Assembly (NCBI GenBank): GCA_965222895.1
Contig: CBDCVB010000002.1
Span: 1,922,001-1,986,000 of the forward strand
Direction of reading: 5' to 3'
Origin: Bin87 sp965222895
GTDB lineage: Bacteria > Chloroflexota > Dehalococcoidia > Lucifugimonadales > UBA3495
DNA: 64,000 nucleotides
In this document: positions 51,331-60,657 of the stretch, one piece after another
Layout of the letters: every line of letters starts with the position of its first letter
Numbering within the stretch: position 1 is the first letter of the stretch
The notes under the pieces: model-generated
Told to the model about the DNA's origin: nothing
Databases searched by the model: none
Seen by the model: the letters and a program-made list of their open reading frames with translations, nothing else
Program-made: the position numbers and the translations under genes

Positions 51331-52662
51331 GTGCTGGGTCGGGACGAAATACGGTCTTTGTTGCGCGAGGCGCTACGCCACGCCGGGTCTGCCGACGCGG
51401 ACATATACGTGAGCGCTTCGGAACAGGCTCTCACCCGTTTCGCCAACAACCGCATCCACCAGAATGTCTATCACGAAGACGCGATTGCCCACATCCGCGT
51501 CGCCAACGGGAAACGTCAGGGGCGGGCCGTCACCAACAATATCTCAGCGAGCGGACTGGCCGGTGCGGTGCGCCAGGCCGGTGAGCACGCCCGGTTGATG
51601 CCGGAAGACGGGGACTTTCCGGGTCTGCCTGAACCGCACGCCGTTGCGGAAGTCCAGGCGTGCGATGCTACAACTGTGTCGTGCGACCCCGACCGGCGCG
51701 CCGCCATCGCCGGTCTGGTTTGCCGGAAAGCCGCCGACGCCAGGCTGGAAGCCGCCGGATTCTGCCGCACCGGGGTTACCGAACTGGCCGTGGTGAGCAC
51801 TCGAGGCGCCGATGCCTACCACGCCGGCACGTTTGCCGGTTTGCTCATCACTGCGCGCGGCGACGATGCCACCGGCTGGTCAAAGGACGGGGGCGGTCGC
51901 ATCAACGACATCGACGCCGAATCCCTGGCCGAGGAAGCCATCGGAAAAGCGCTGCGAGGCAGCAACCCGCAACCACTGGCAACCGGCGATTATCCGGTGG
52001 TGCTGGAACATTACGCAGTTGACGATGTGCTGGAAGCGCTCAGCGCCTACGGCATGGGCGCGCAGATGGTTCAGGACCAACGCAGCTGGATGAACGGCAT
52101 CATCGGCGAGCCGGCCATGAGTCCCCTGGTGTCCATCTGGGACGATGGAATCGACCCCGCCGGCTGGCCCGTGCCTTTCGATGCAGAGGGTGTGCCACGG
52201 CAGCGGGTGGACATCGTAACGGATGGCATCGTTCGCGGCCCAGTGTATAACAACTACACGGCCTCCAAAGCCGGCCTGGCGTCGACCGGACATCAGCGGG
52301 GCGCTACGGGCGGGCCCGCTGCGACCAACCTGTTCATGGCCGGCGGCGACCGCAGTACCGAGCAACTCATAGCATCGGTGGAGCGGGGGATCTACGTTAC
52401 GCGCTTTTACTACACCCGCCTGGCCCACAGCAGAGGGTGCGTGATGACGGGCATGACCCGCGACGGAACTTTCCTGATTGAAAACGGCGAATTGACCACG
52501 CCAATCAAGAACCTGCGCTTCACCCAGGGATACGTCGATGCGCTGGCCGACTGCCTGGGTCTGTCCAACCAACCGCAACTGAACCTGAACGAAGGCGGTG
52601 TAGCGGTGCGGGTGCCGGCCGCGTCCCTCGCCAGTTGGCGGTTCACCGGGCAGACGGTCTGA
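51331..52662 (+). CDS. tldE: TldE/PmbA-type subunit
   Basis: 443 residues from a GTG; no clear ribosome binding site. The protein has the TldE/PmbA fold markers RFANNRIHQNVYHED near residue 30, GWSKDGGGRINDIDAE, and GRGPVYNNYTASK-like RGPVYNNYTASKAG, but lacks the HExxGH zinc motif, as expected for the non-catalytic partner. A C-terminal segment RFTQGYVDALADC holds the conserved region. It follows tldD in one transcript. Confidence 0.92.
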   Translation: MLGRDEIRSLLREALRHAGSADADIYVSASEQALTRFANNRIHQNVYHEDAIAHIRVANGKRQGRAVTNNISASGLAGAVRQAGEHARLMPEDGDFPGLPEPHAVAEVQACDATTVSCDPDRRAAIAGLVCRKAADARLEAAGFCRTGVTELAVVSTRGADAYHAGTFAGLLITARGDDATGWSKDGGGRINDIDAESLAEEAIGKALRGSNPQPLATGDYPVVLEHYAVDDVLEALSAYGMGAQMVQDQRSWMNGIIGEPAMSPLVSIWDDGIDPAGWPVPFDAEGVPRQRVDIVTDGIVRGPVYNNYTASKAGLASTGHQRGATGGPAATNLFMAGGDRSTEQLIASVERGIYVTRFYYTRLAHSRGCVMTGMTRDGTFLIENGELTTPIKNLRFTQGYVDALADCLGLSNQPQLNLNEGGVAVRVPAASLASWRFTGQTV

Positions 52663-52705
52663 ACCGACGCCCGGCAATTCCGTCCTAAACGCTGAACTAT
52701 CGGGA

Positions 52706-53878
52706 CTAATCCGGCCGGCCGAAAATGGCTACGGAGCAGGTGAAGGAGCCGGGCCGCCCACCTAGGTTGTGGGTGATGCCAAGGTCGGCCTTTTGTAGCT
52801 GGCGACCGCCGGCCTTGCCCTGAATCTGCTTGTACACCTCGTAAATCATGCGGATGCCGCTGGCGCCGATGGGGTGTCCAAAGCATTTCAGGCCACCGTC
52901 GGTGTTTACGGGCAGGTCCCCTTCCAGTGAGAACGACCCGTTGGCGACATCGGCGCTGGCATGACCTCGGGGACTGAAGCCCAGGTCTTCCATTATGATT
53001 AGCTCGGTGATGGTGAAGCAGTCATGCACCATCGCCATGTCAATTTCAGCGCGCGGTTCGGTGATACCCGCCTCGGCATAGGCGGCCTGGCTGGCGCGCT
53101 CCGTTTCGGGGAAATGGGTGAAATCCCAATCGTTGCGGAGCACTCCAAACGCGCCCACCGCCAAGCCCAGCCCCTTGACCAGGATGTAATCATCCCGCAA
53201 AGTTTGGGCAATCTCAGGCGTGGTGATGATTGCAGCGGCGGCGCCGTCGCTGACACCGCAGCAGTCGTACAGACCCAGCGGCCACGCAATCATGGGGGCG
53301 TTGATAATCTGGTCTTCGCTGACCTCACGCTGGAAGTGCGCCTTTGAGTTCAACGTGCCGTTGTGATGGTTCTTGGACGCAATCTGGGCCAGCGTCCGTT
53401 TCCCATCGTCGTAGTCGATGCCATATTGGTGGAAATAGCGGGTGGCGGCCATGGCGAACTGCGCCGGCGGAGGCGTCGGCGGTTCCACATCGGCCCCGGG
53501 CCCGGCGGCAATGGCCAGCCCGGAGAAACCACTGTCCTTGAGCTTTTCCACACCCATCGCCAGCACGATGTCGTAGACGCCGGCGGCCACTGCGTAGCAA
53601 GCGTTGCGGAAGGCATCGGTGGCGGTGGCGCAGGCATTTTCGACGCGGGTAATGGGGATGTAGTCCAGCTTCAACGCTTCGGCCAAGGGTTGACCGGTGC
53701 GGAAGCTGCTGACGGTGCCCAACCAAGCGGCCTGGATGTCTTCCGACCCCAGCCCGGCATCCTCGTAAGCTTCGTAGGCGGCCTCGACCATCAGGTCGCC
53801 GGCCGAGGCGTCCCAGCGTTCACCGAAGCGGGTGCATCCCATTCCCACGACAGCCACTCGGTCTCGTATTCCGGGCAT
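52706..53878 (-). CDS. Thiolase (SCP2/acetyl-CoA C-acyltransferase-like)
   Basis: 390 residues; AGGAG six bases before the ATG. The nucleophile Cys sits in ITRVENACATATDAFR near residue 85, CFGHPIGASGIRM supplies the catalytic His, and GGRPGSFTCSVAIFG is the C-terminal cysteine segment. It forms or cleaves 3-ketoacyl-CoA. It is followed 13 bases upstream by a thiolase-fold/DUF35 fusion on the same strand, reminiscent of archaeal thiolase-HMGCS-DUF35 complexes and of steroid side-chain aldolase pairs. Confidence 0.9.
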   Translation of the reverse strand: MPGIRDRVAVVGMGCTRFGERWDASAGDLMVEAAYEAYEDAGLGSEDIQAAWLGTVSSFRTGQPLAEALKLDYIPITRVENACATATDAFRNACYAVAAGVYDIVLAMGVEKLKDSGFSGLAIAAGPGADVEPPTPPPAQFAMAATRYFHQYGIDYDDGKRTLAQIASKNHHNGTLNSKAHFQREVSEDQIINAPMIAWPLGLYDCCGVSDGAAAAIITTPEIAQTLRDDYILVKGLGLAVGAFGVLRNDWDFTHFPETERASQAAYAEAGITEPRAEIDMAMVHDCFTITELIIMEDLGFSPRGHASADVANGSFSLEGDLPVNTDGGLKCFGHPIGASGIRMIYEVYKQIQGKAGGRQLQKADLGITHNLGGRPGSFTCSVAIFGRPD

Positions 53879-53891
53879 ATTAATCTCCTAA

Positions 53892-55325
53892 TCAGGCGGC
53901 AGCGGCCACCCGGGCCGGCCTTCGTTGGGGTATCGCTTTCCAGTAGTAATTGTGGATACCGTTGACCACACGCAGCTTGCGGAAACTCATCTCGACTGGC
54001 AGTCCCACCCGAACTTCGTCAAGGTCTCGGTCGGTCATCATGCACAACACGCGCCCGCCGATGTCAAAATCTACCACCACCACGACCAGCGGGGTGTCCA
54101 CGGCGCCGGCGATGTGGTCCATCGAGTAGGTAAAGATTTCGCCCGGCCGGTCGCTCAGTCGCACCGGTTCGGAATCATCGAGGCGGCGGCATTCTACACA
54201 GACGCGCTGCGCCGGATACTGCACGTAGCCACAAGCTCGGCAACGCCCGCCATACAGGCGCACATTTTTGTCCCCTTCCCGCCACAACGCGGATACCGAC
54301 GGCGAAGCGGGCGCCGGCCGACGGGCTGCGTCGTCGGTCGTCCACACGTCACGCCAGCGGGCGTAGGTTTCGTAACTACCCAGGATGAGCTTGCTGTCAA
54401 CCCACCCGGCGACACCCATCGTCGGGCGTTGTGCCAGGGTGATGGCCGCGGTGGTCCGGAACCCGAGCACGTCGCTGCCGTCCCCGTAGGATACTGCCAG
54501 CAGCAATTCGTTCGGGCCGGCGGATTCCAGCGCTGCCGCCAGCAACATCGTGGAGAAGGCTGCGCCCGTATTGCCCACCATCCCGAACCCGGCCGGCTGC
54601 ACCTGCTCATCGTTGAACCCCAACTGGCGGGCCAGCCGGGAGTGTCGCCGGGCGTCGGGAGCGTACAGGGCAACCTTGCTCACATCGGCCGGCGCAACGC
54701 CAGCGCGGTCGCAGAAACCGGACACGGCTTCCGGCACAATGCGTTCGATCCCCTCTTCGGTGGCGAACCGGTCTTCCCAGGTGCGGACGAAAGCATCGCC
54801 GGGTGCGCGCCAGGTGTCCAGCATATTGTCGGTGATGGAATAGCTGCCGACCGATTCTGCAATCACTCCCTCAGCCGCCACGATGAAGGCGACCGCGCCG
54901 TCGCCCGACGACCGTTCCGTGTCGCCGCGAGGCGGCCCCTGCCGGCTGTCGGCAGCCACGACCAGCACCTCGGTTGCGCTGCCGGCGGCCACGGCGTCCA
55001 ATGCCGCCTTCAGGGCGCTGGTGCCCGCGCGCAGGACGCCGGTGATGTCCGTGGCGAAAATGTCCCGTCGCAAATCCAGAGCCGCGGCCACGATGGCGGC
55101 GCACTGCTTCTCGGCGTAAGGGGGCGTCGTGGTTGCAAAGATGATGCCGTCGATGGCGTTCCGGTCGCGGTCGCCCAGGCAATCGTAGCCGGCGGCCACG
55201 GCCATCGTCACGCTGTCTTCATCGAAATTGGCGACGGATCGCTCCTGGCGGGAGTTCCAGCCATCAGTGCCCGCTCCCAATCGGAAACGGGGGATATAGG
55301 CGCCGTAAGCAGCGATTCCGACCAA
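53892..55325 (-). CDS. HMG-CoA synthase-like domain fused to a DUF35 zinc-ribbon/OB fold
   Basis: 477 residues from a TTG at 55325 with GGGAGG just upstream. Residues ~1-340 follow the HMGCS/KAS III fold (VGIAAYGAYIPRFRL, DGAVAFIVAAE, GMVGNTGAAFST), and ~370-465 are a DUF35 module with a zinc ribbon (CRAC ... CVEC) and an OB fold. The usual nucleophile Cys in the ACKAGT segment is Leu here (VLRAGT), and the FHQPN histidine region reads YAPDA, so the condensing site looks inactive. DUF35 domains bridge thiolase-type enzymes; a scaffolding role with the adjacent thiolase is the best guess. Confidence 0.78.
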   Translation of the reverse strand: MVGIAAYGAYIPRFRLGAGTDGWNSRQERSVANFDEDSVTMAVAAGYDCLGDRDRNAIDGIIFATTTPPYAEKQCAAIVAAALDLRRDIFATDITGVLRAGTSALKAALDAVAAGSATEVLVVAADSRQGPPRGDTERSSGDGAVAFIVAAEGVIAESVGSYSITDNMLDTWRAPGDAFVRTWEDRFATEEGIERIVPEAVSGFCDRAGVAPADVSKVALYAPDARRHSRLARQLGFNDEQVQPAGFGMVGNTGAAFSTMLLAAALESAGPNELLLAVSYGDGSDVLGFRTTAAITLAQRPTMGVAGWVDSKLILGSYETYARWRDVWTTDDAARRPAPASPSVSALWREGDKNVRLYGGRCRACGYVQYPAQRVCVECRRLDDSEPVRLSDRPGEIFTYSMDHIAGAVDTPLVVVVVDFDIGGRVLCMMTDRDLDEVRVGLPVEMSFRKLRVVNGIHNYYWKAIPQRRPARVAAAA

Positions 55326-55530
55326 TTTAGCCTCCCTTTTAGACTTCCTGGGCAAGCGCTCACCGTGCGGACGATGCTATCAGCGCGCGCGACTGGGTGT
55401 CAACGCGCGTCGATGCCCCGGCGGCGCTGTGCCGTGGTTGCGCCAATCCGTCGTGCAACCGGGGGTGCGCCGTGGTTACAACGCCGTAGTTACAACGGGG
55501 GCCGGGCAGTCGCTATGCTACAATGCGCCG

Positions 55531-56739
55531 ATGTTTGCTCGCCCTTCCAGCAGCCGTTTGATTCCGATGCTGCTGTGGTCGTTTGCGGCGCTGGTTATCG
55601 TACTTGCGGCGGGCTGCACTGCCGGAAATGGGGAGCCGACAATCCCGGAGCCGGCCCAGGAGCTTCCCCCCGAACTTGCCCGCGTCGTGGAAGCGTATGG
55701 CATTCTGCTGGATGAGCACGTTGACCACCGGACGCTAACATCGGAGCAACTGTCCGACGGCGCCATCCGCGGGCTGTTGACGGCGCTGAACGACCCCCAC
55801 GCGTCCTACCTGAGCGCCGAGCAATACGCCCGCGAGCGGGAAGGTTATCGGGGGTTTTTCGAAGGCATCGGCGCCCAGGTTACGCTCACCGAAGCCGGCC
55901 TGACCATCATCGCGCCCATACCCGGCGCGCCCGCCGAAGCCGCCGGCATCCTTCCGGGCGACCTGATTCTGGAGGTAGACGGGGAGAACATCGCGGGTCT
56001 CACGCTCGTGGAGGCGGTGAACCTGATCCGGGGGCCGGGCGGAACCGACGTAACCCTGCTGGTGCGCCACGTTGGCGGCAGCGAGAACATCAGCATTACT
56101 GTAACCCGCGGACGCATTCCCATCGACAGCGTTGCGTTCAAGATGCTGGACAACGGGGTCGGGCACCTCTGGGTCTACGGTTTCTCCAACACCACGGAGG
56201 ACGAGGTGCGCGGGGCGCTCGATGAGTTTGCCGCGGCCAACGGCGCCGCACTGATTCTGGACCTGCGAAACAATCCCGGCGGGCTGCTGCACGTTGTCAT
56301 CAGCGTGGCCGATCTGTTCCTCGACGGCGGCTCCGTGCTGTATGAAGTTGATGCAGCGGGCGACCGCACTGACTACGATGCCAACCGGCGCGGCCCCGGC
56401 GTAGACATACCGATGGTGGTGCTGGTGAACCGGTTTTCAGCGAGCGCCAGCGAAATCCTGGCCGGCGCCATGCAGACCAACGACCGGGCGCTGGTGGTTG
56501 GCGCCACGACGTTCGGCAAGGGCAGCGTCAACATCACCCGCCTGCTTTCAGACGGTTCCGCCATCTACTTCTCGATCCGACGCTGGTACCTGCCCGACGG
56601 CACCCAAATAGAGGGGCAAGGTGTAACGCCGGACATCGAAATCGTATCGGACGTGCAACAGCTGCCCGTCGACCTCGCCGCCGACCCCGCTTTGCAGGAG
56701 GCCATCGTAATCCTGAACAGTCGGGTCATGTCGCGATAA
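55531..56739 (+). CDS. S41 family C-terminal processing peptidase (lipoprotein)
   Basis: 402 residues from the ATG at 55531. A lipoprotein signal ends in LAAGC. A short TPR-less cap (VDHRTLTSEQLSDGAIRGLL) is followed by a PDZ domain (about 95-175) and the peptidase core: LRNNPGGLLHVVISVADL, NRFSASASEILAGAMQ with the catalytic Ser, and TTFGKGSVN with the catalytic Lys. CtpA-type enzymes cleave C-terminal tails of exported or membrane proteins. It sits divergent from the thiolase/DUF35 pair. Confidence 0.93.
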   Translation: MFARPSSSRLIPMLLWSFAALVIVLAAGCTAGNGEPTIPEPAQELPPELARVVEAYGILLDEHVDHRTLTSEQLSDGAIRGLLTALNDPHASYLSAEQYAREREGYRGFFEGIGAQVTLTEAGLTIIAPIPGAPAEAAGILPGDLILEVDGENIAGLTLVEAVNLIRGPGGTDVTLLVRHVGGSENISITVTRGRIPIDSVAFKMLDNGVGHLWVYGFSNTTEDEVRGALDEFAAANGAALILDLRNNPGGLLHVVISVADLFLDGGSVLYEVDAAGDRTDYDANRRGPGVDIPMVVLVNRFSASASEILAGAMQTNDRALVVGATTFGKGSVNITRLLSDGSAIYFSIRRWYLPDGTQIEGQGVTPDIEIVSDVQQLPVDLAADPALQEAIVILNSRVMSR

Positions 56740-56748
56740 CTGGTACAC

Positions 56749-56794
56749 AATGGCTTACCGAAATGGCTTACAATAGAAATGGCTTGCAATAACG
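56749..56794 (+). repeat. Three ~15-base tandem units
   Basis: Units AATGGCTTAC at 56749, 56762 and 56778 lie in the gap before smpB. Confidence 0.5.
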
Positions 56795-56852
56795 AATAGG
56801 CAATCTCACAACAACCAATGGGGTACGGACAGTCCCGATACCCAGGAATCTG

Positions 56853-57359
56853 ATGGCCAGGAAAAACCGCAACAGCAAGAAAAATGCCAAAACCGCGACC
56901 AACGGCGATAATCGTCAGGTTGCGGTGAACCGCAAAGCGCTGCACGATTATGAAATCCTGGAGCGGGTTGAGGCCGGCCTGGTGCTGACCGGCACTGAGA
57001 TAAAGTCAATACGCGCCGGCAAAGTCGACCTGCGGGATGCCTACGCGCGGTCGCAAAACGGCGAGATGTGGCTGCACGGTGTGCATATCGCCCCGTATGA
57101 TGCGGCGAGCTACCTGAATCACGAACCACGGCGTCCGCGCAAAATCCTGCTGCACCGTGCCCAAATGAATGACCTGTCGTTGCAGGCTGCCCAGAAAGGA
57201 TTGACCCTGACTCCATTGAGGATGTATCTGAAAAACCACTACGCAAAGGTGGAACTGGGTTTGGGCCGGGGCAAACGTCAATACGACAAACGGCGCACCA
57301 TGATTGAGCGGGAACGGGAACGGGATGCGCGCCAGGCAGTCAAGCAGTGGCGGGAGTGA
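56853..57359 (+). CDS. smpB: SsrA-binding protein SmpB
   Basis: 168 residues with a basic N-terminal tail. The conserved core reads NRKALHDYEILERVEAGLVLTGTEIKSIRAGKVDLRDAYARS, then EMWLHGVHIAPY and HEPRRPRKILLH, and the C-terminal helix KRRTMIERERERDARQAVK. SmpB binds tmRNA and helps it enter stalled ribosomes. No tmRNA gene was recognised in the surrounding 500 bases. Confidence 0.96.
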   Translation: MARKNRNSKKNAKTATNGDNRQVAVNRKALHDYEILERVEAGLVLTGTEIKSIRAGKVDLRDAYARSQNGEMWLHGVHIAPYDAASYLNHEPRRPRKILLHRAQMNDLSLQAAQKGLTLTPLRMYLKNHYAKVELGLGRGKRQYDKRRTMIERERERDARQAVKQWRE

Positions 57360-57465
57360 AAACGGTTATCCGCACTGGTGCGCGGCCAGGTCAAGAAATT
57401 AACCCAGTTAATGCGTACCCGGCGGGCCGGCGATTACGGGGCACTCGTTGGTCAGAGACGCAGTA

Positions 57466-58830
57466 ATGACGGTGCTAGATTATATTCGTTACTATGTCAA
57501 GGTCTGGGACTGGCGGCTGTTCGTATTCATTCTGCTGTTCCTGGGCCTGCCCAATATCTACCAGTTATATCGGGTGTACCTGATTGGCAACGAGCTACCC
57601 GATGCGGGCGGCTTGGCCATTGTGTCGCAATGGCAGTTCGTGGGGCTGGTAGTTGAGATTTTCCAGGAAGCAACCGTACTGGCAATTTTCTTCTTCGTAG
57701 GCTCGCAGATACGCGGTGGAGCGGCAGTACGGCTGGACCGGACCAAAAGCGTCTTCACTTTCATCTTTCTGGCTTCGCTGTTTTTCTCGGTGGGCGTGTT
57801 CTTCTTCAGGGATGCCTTCATTACGCTGATTGGAACCTCGTCGGAGATTCAAGGGCAGACACGAGCCTTTTTGGGCGTCAGCATATTCAGCATCCCATTC
57901 ACGATACTGGCGGCCGCCGTCGTGGTTCTGTTCGAGTCGCTGGGGCTGCGGACACTAGTGCTCGTGATGGCGATTGCCAACGTGGCGCTGCGGTTCGCGC
58001 TGGACAGCCTGTTCTTCGGCGGCTACGCCTTTTCGCTGGACGCCGGCGTGATTGGAATCGGCTGGTCAACGCTGCTGGCCAGCGTAGGGCTTTTCGTGGT
58101 GGGGTTTGCGCTGCTGCTGTGGGCCAAAGAAATCCGGCTGGGCGCGCTCACCACTCTGCCATCTTTCGCCGATATGCGGGAATACCTGCGCGTGGGGTTG
58201 GGCAGCGGAGCGGACAGCCTGATTCGGAACGTCGCCTATTTCTTCATGATAATCCGCATTGTAAACACCGTCGGCGCCGAGGAAATCGGCGGCTACTACG
58301 TCGCCATCCAGATTTTCTGGAGTTTTATGCTGGTGCCGGTGCTGGCCCTGGCCGAATCGGCCAAGGCGTTGGTCGCCAATGCGTCTGGCGACATTGAGCA
58401 GGTGCGCAAGCTCTGTCTCTCATCCATTCTGATTACGGCCGGCATGATGGTCATTTGGGTTGGGCTGGCGCCGGCTTTCCCCATATTCGCCGGGGCGCTG
58501 ACGGATGATGTGGCGACTGTGGGGTGGGCCGTTACCGCTTTCGGCATATTGTTTGTTCCTTACGTTCTCTTTTCCTTCAACACGGTAATAGACTCGGTGT
58601 TTTACGGTCTGGGGAAAACGCAATATATGGCTTACCAGGCTATTCTGACTAACGGGACGGTTTACTTGGTGGCGTTCCTGCTGTACGTAATGGGAGTATG
58701 GGAGCCGAGCTTTGAGGGAGTAATGACACTGTTCGCGCTGGGCATCTTGGTGGATTCTTTCCTGACCGTATTTTTCCTGCTGAAGGCACTGTACATCGAC
58801 CCAGCGCGGCGGCCGGCCGGAGCAACGTGA
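57466..58830 (+). CDS. MATE family multidrug/organic cation exporter-like membrane protein
   Basis: 454 residues from the ATG at 57466; a TTG six codons upstream is an alternative. About twelve hydrophobic helices spread over the length, with an arrangement of two similar halves (first around 10-220, second around 240-440), consistent with the MOP/MATE fold. The helix-starting prolines and family motifs are only partly visible, so polysaccharide or lipid flippase members of the same superfamily are also possible. It is followed by the carbonic-anhydrase-like gene. Confidence 0.75.
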   Translation: MTVLDYIRYYVKVWDWRLFVFILLFLGLPNIYQLYRVYLIGNELPDAGGLAIVSQWQFVGLVVEIFQEATVLAIFFFVGSQIRGGAAVRLDRTKSVFTFIFLASLFFSVGVFFFRDAFITLIGTSSEIQGQTRAFLGVSIFSIPFTILAAAVVVLFESLGLRTLVLVMAIANVALRFALDSLFFGGYAFSLDAGVIGIGWSTLLASVGLFVVGFALLLWAKEIRLGALTTLPSFADMREYLRVGLGSGADSLIRNVAYFFMIIRIVNTVGAEEIGGYYVAIQIFWSFMLVPVLALAESAKALVANASGDIEQVRKLCLSSILITAGMMVIWVGLAPAFPIFAGALTDDVATVGWAVTAFGILFVPYVLFSFNTVIDSVFYGLGKTQYMAYQAILTNGTVYLVAFLLYVMGVWEPSFEGVMTLFALGILVDSFLTVFFLLKALYIDPARRPAGAT

Positions 58831-58952
58831 AACGCCCTCCGGTTACCTCAAGTCATCTTTCTGCCGCCGTCCGCCTGCGCTATAATCTTTTGGCAGAAAA
58901 CCGCGCCCTGGCTCAAACCACCGGCGGTGCATTATTTTGCGAGGGGTATGTT

Positions 58953-59456
58953 TTGATTCGGAGCCTGCGGGGGATTACACCCCAAATAGCGACCACTGCC
59001 TGGGTGAGCGAGTTTGCCTACGTGGTGGGCAACGTCGTCATTGGGGAGCACAGCAGTGTCTGGCCCGGCGTTACGATACGAGGGGATGGCGAACTCATCA
59101 CCATCGGCAACAACGTAAACATTCAGGAAGGCTCGGTGGTCCACGGCGACGGGCTGGTGATTGAAGACAACGTGTCCATCGGCCATTGTGTGGTGGTGCA
59201 TGGCGACCGCATCGGCGCGGGCAGTCTGCTGGGCAATAACTGCACATTCCTCACCGAGTCTACCATCGGCCGGGAATGCCTGATCGCCGCCAACTCGGTG
59301 GTGCTGTCCGGCGTGGCCGTTCCGGACCGCAGCTTCGTAACCGGCGTCCCGGGTTCCATCAAGCGACAGGTTACCGACCAGCAGGTTGAAGGGATGCGCG
59401 ACACCGCCGAGCACCTGGTGGAACGGGCCGAATGGTTTAAGGAAAGCGGACTGTAG
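58953..59456 (+). CDS. Gamma-carbonic anhydrase family protein (YrdA-like)
   Basis: 167 residues from a TTG at 58953 with GAGGGG upstream; the frame is open 42 codons before it but a TATAAT at 58881-58886 lies there. The left-handed beta-helix is shown by repeated hexapeptide units (VVIGEHSSVWPGVTIRGDG, ITIGNNVNIQEGSVVHGDG, VSIGHCVVVHG) and carries the three histidine ligands in HGD, GHC and VHG. Family members hydrate CO2 or act as metal-dependent acyl hydrolases. Confidence 0.88.
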   Translation: MIRSLRGITPQIATTAWVSEFAYVVGNVVIGEHSSVWPGVTIRGDGELITIGNNVNIQEGSVVHGDGLVIEDNVSIGHCVVVHGDRIGAGSLLGNNCTFLTESTIGRECLIAANSVVLSGVAVPDRSFVTGVPGSIKRQVTDQQVEGMRDTAEHLVERAEWFKESGL

Positions 59457-59541
59457 TCGTTGCCGGGGCCGTGAACACCGGCCCGCTCCCCAACCCGCTC
59501 CAATCAAAGAGCAGAAAGAGAGCAGGCGCGGAGTCAGGGCA

Positions 59542-60486
59542 TCACGATGCCAGGCGGTTGGCCACTGGGAGCAAGTTTTCGGCCAGGTGGTTCATCACTT
59601 CGATGCACGGGCCGATGCCGTCAACCCGGAAATCGAAGGTCAGCTGGTCGATGCCCAGTTCGTTGCAGTAGTGCAAATCGTCGATCACTTCCTGGGTGGA
59701 GGCGATTAGCGCTCCGCCGGAACGCACGCCGACGCCCTCGTCGGCTCCGTTCATATCGGTGAAGTGGAGGCTGCGTTTCAGGGAAATCGTAATGTCGGCT
59801 GGATTTCGCCCCGCCAGCTCGGTTTGCTCCCGCAGATAAGGCAGGTTCTGGGCGACGAAATCGGGGGTTTGACGGGTGGTGTGCCAGCAGTCGCCGTATT
59901 TGGCGGTGCGGCGCAGCGCGCGGCGGGTGTGTCCGCCCACCCAAATCGGTATGCGGGGCTGCTGAATGGGCTTGGGCTCGAAATATATGCCGTCAATCTG
60001 ATAATACTTGCCGTTGACTTCCGGCTGCTCCTCGGTCCACAGGGCGTTGAAGATTTGCAGGAATTCGTCGGTCATCGGCCCCCGGTCTGCGTAAGGTACG
60101 CCCAGGATGTCGAACTCTTTTTCCAGCCAACCTACACCGACCCCGCAAATCATGCGCCCGCCGGACAGTACGTCCAGAGACGCAAACATCTTGGCCTGCA
60201 CCACCGGGTTGCGATACGGCAGGATGAGCACCGTGCTGCCCAGACGTATCTCACTGGTGCACGCTGCCATGTAGCCCAGCATCGTCATAGTTTCTAGGAA
60301 CGGCTCGTCGGACGGCCGCTGAAACGCGCCGGTTGGGGTGTAAGGATACTGGTTGGTTCCCGCCACCGGCAGTACGATGTGGTCGCCGGCCATCACCGAC
60401 TCGAACCCCAACTGTTCAGCGCGCTCACAAAACTCGCGGATGCCCGCTGCGTCCGGCAAGCGGGGAATACTCACGCCTATTTTCAT
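59542..60486 (-). CDS. LLM-class F420-dependent oxidoreductase
   Basis: 314 residues from the ATG at 60486. Motifs KIGVSIPRLPDAAGIREFCERAEQLGFESVMAGDHIVLP and LDVLSGGRMICGVGVGWLEKEFDILGV, then IPIWVGGHTRRALRRTAKYGDCWH, fit the TIGR03619-type F420-dependent group. Third LLM enzyme of the window. It is alone on the minus strand beside the SprT-like gene. Cofactor is inferred from family. Confidence 0.88.
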   Translation of the reverse strand: MKIGVSIPRLPDAAGIREFCERAEQLGFESVMAGDHIVLPVAGTNQYPYTPTGAFQRPSDEPFLETMTMLGYMAACTSEIRLGSTVLILPYRNPVVQAKMFASLDVLSGGRMICGVGVGWLEKEFDILGVPYADRGPMTDEFLQIFNALWTEEQPEVNGKYYQIDGIYFEPKPIQQPRIPIWVGGHTRRALRRTAKYGDCWHTTRQTPDFVAQNLPYLREQTELAGRNPADITISLKRSLHFTDMNGADEGVGVRSGGALIASTQEVIDDLHYCNELGIDQLTFDFRVDGIGPCIEVMNHLAENLLPVANRLAS

Positions 60487-60657
60487 CAAGGAGCCTCTGG
60501 CTGCGGGCCAGATTGGCGTCAAATGCGCTCACACCCGGCAGCGTCAGGATTATAGCACCGGGCGCGGGCGCGCCAAACTCTGCCCAAACCGGCGCATTCA
60601 CCCGGTTACTCCGCCGCCCGCGCCAGGTTCGACTGCGGGCGGCGGAGTAATACGCGG

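Noticed and set aside
56740..57465. tmRNA gene near smpB
   Set aside because: No tRNA-like ends or tag-peptide frame could be seen around smpB.
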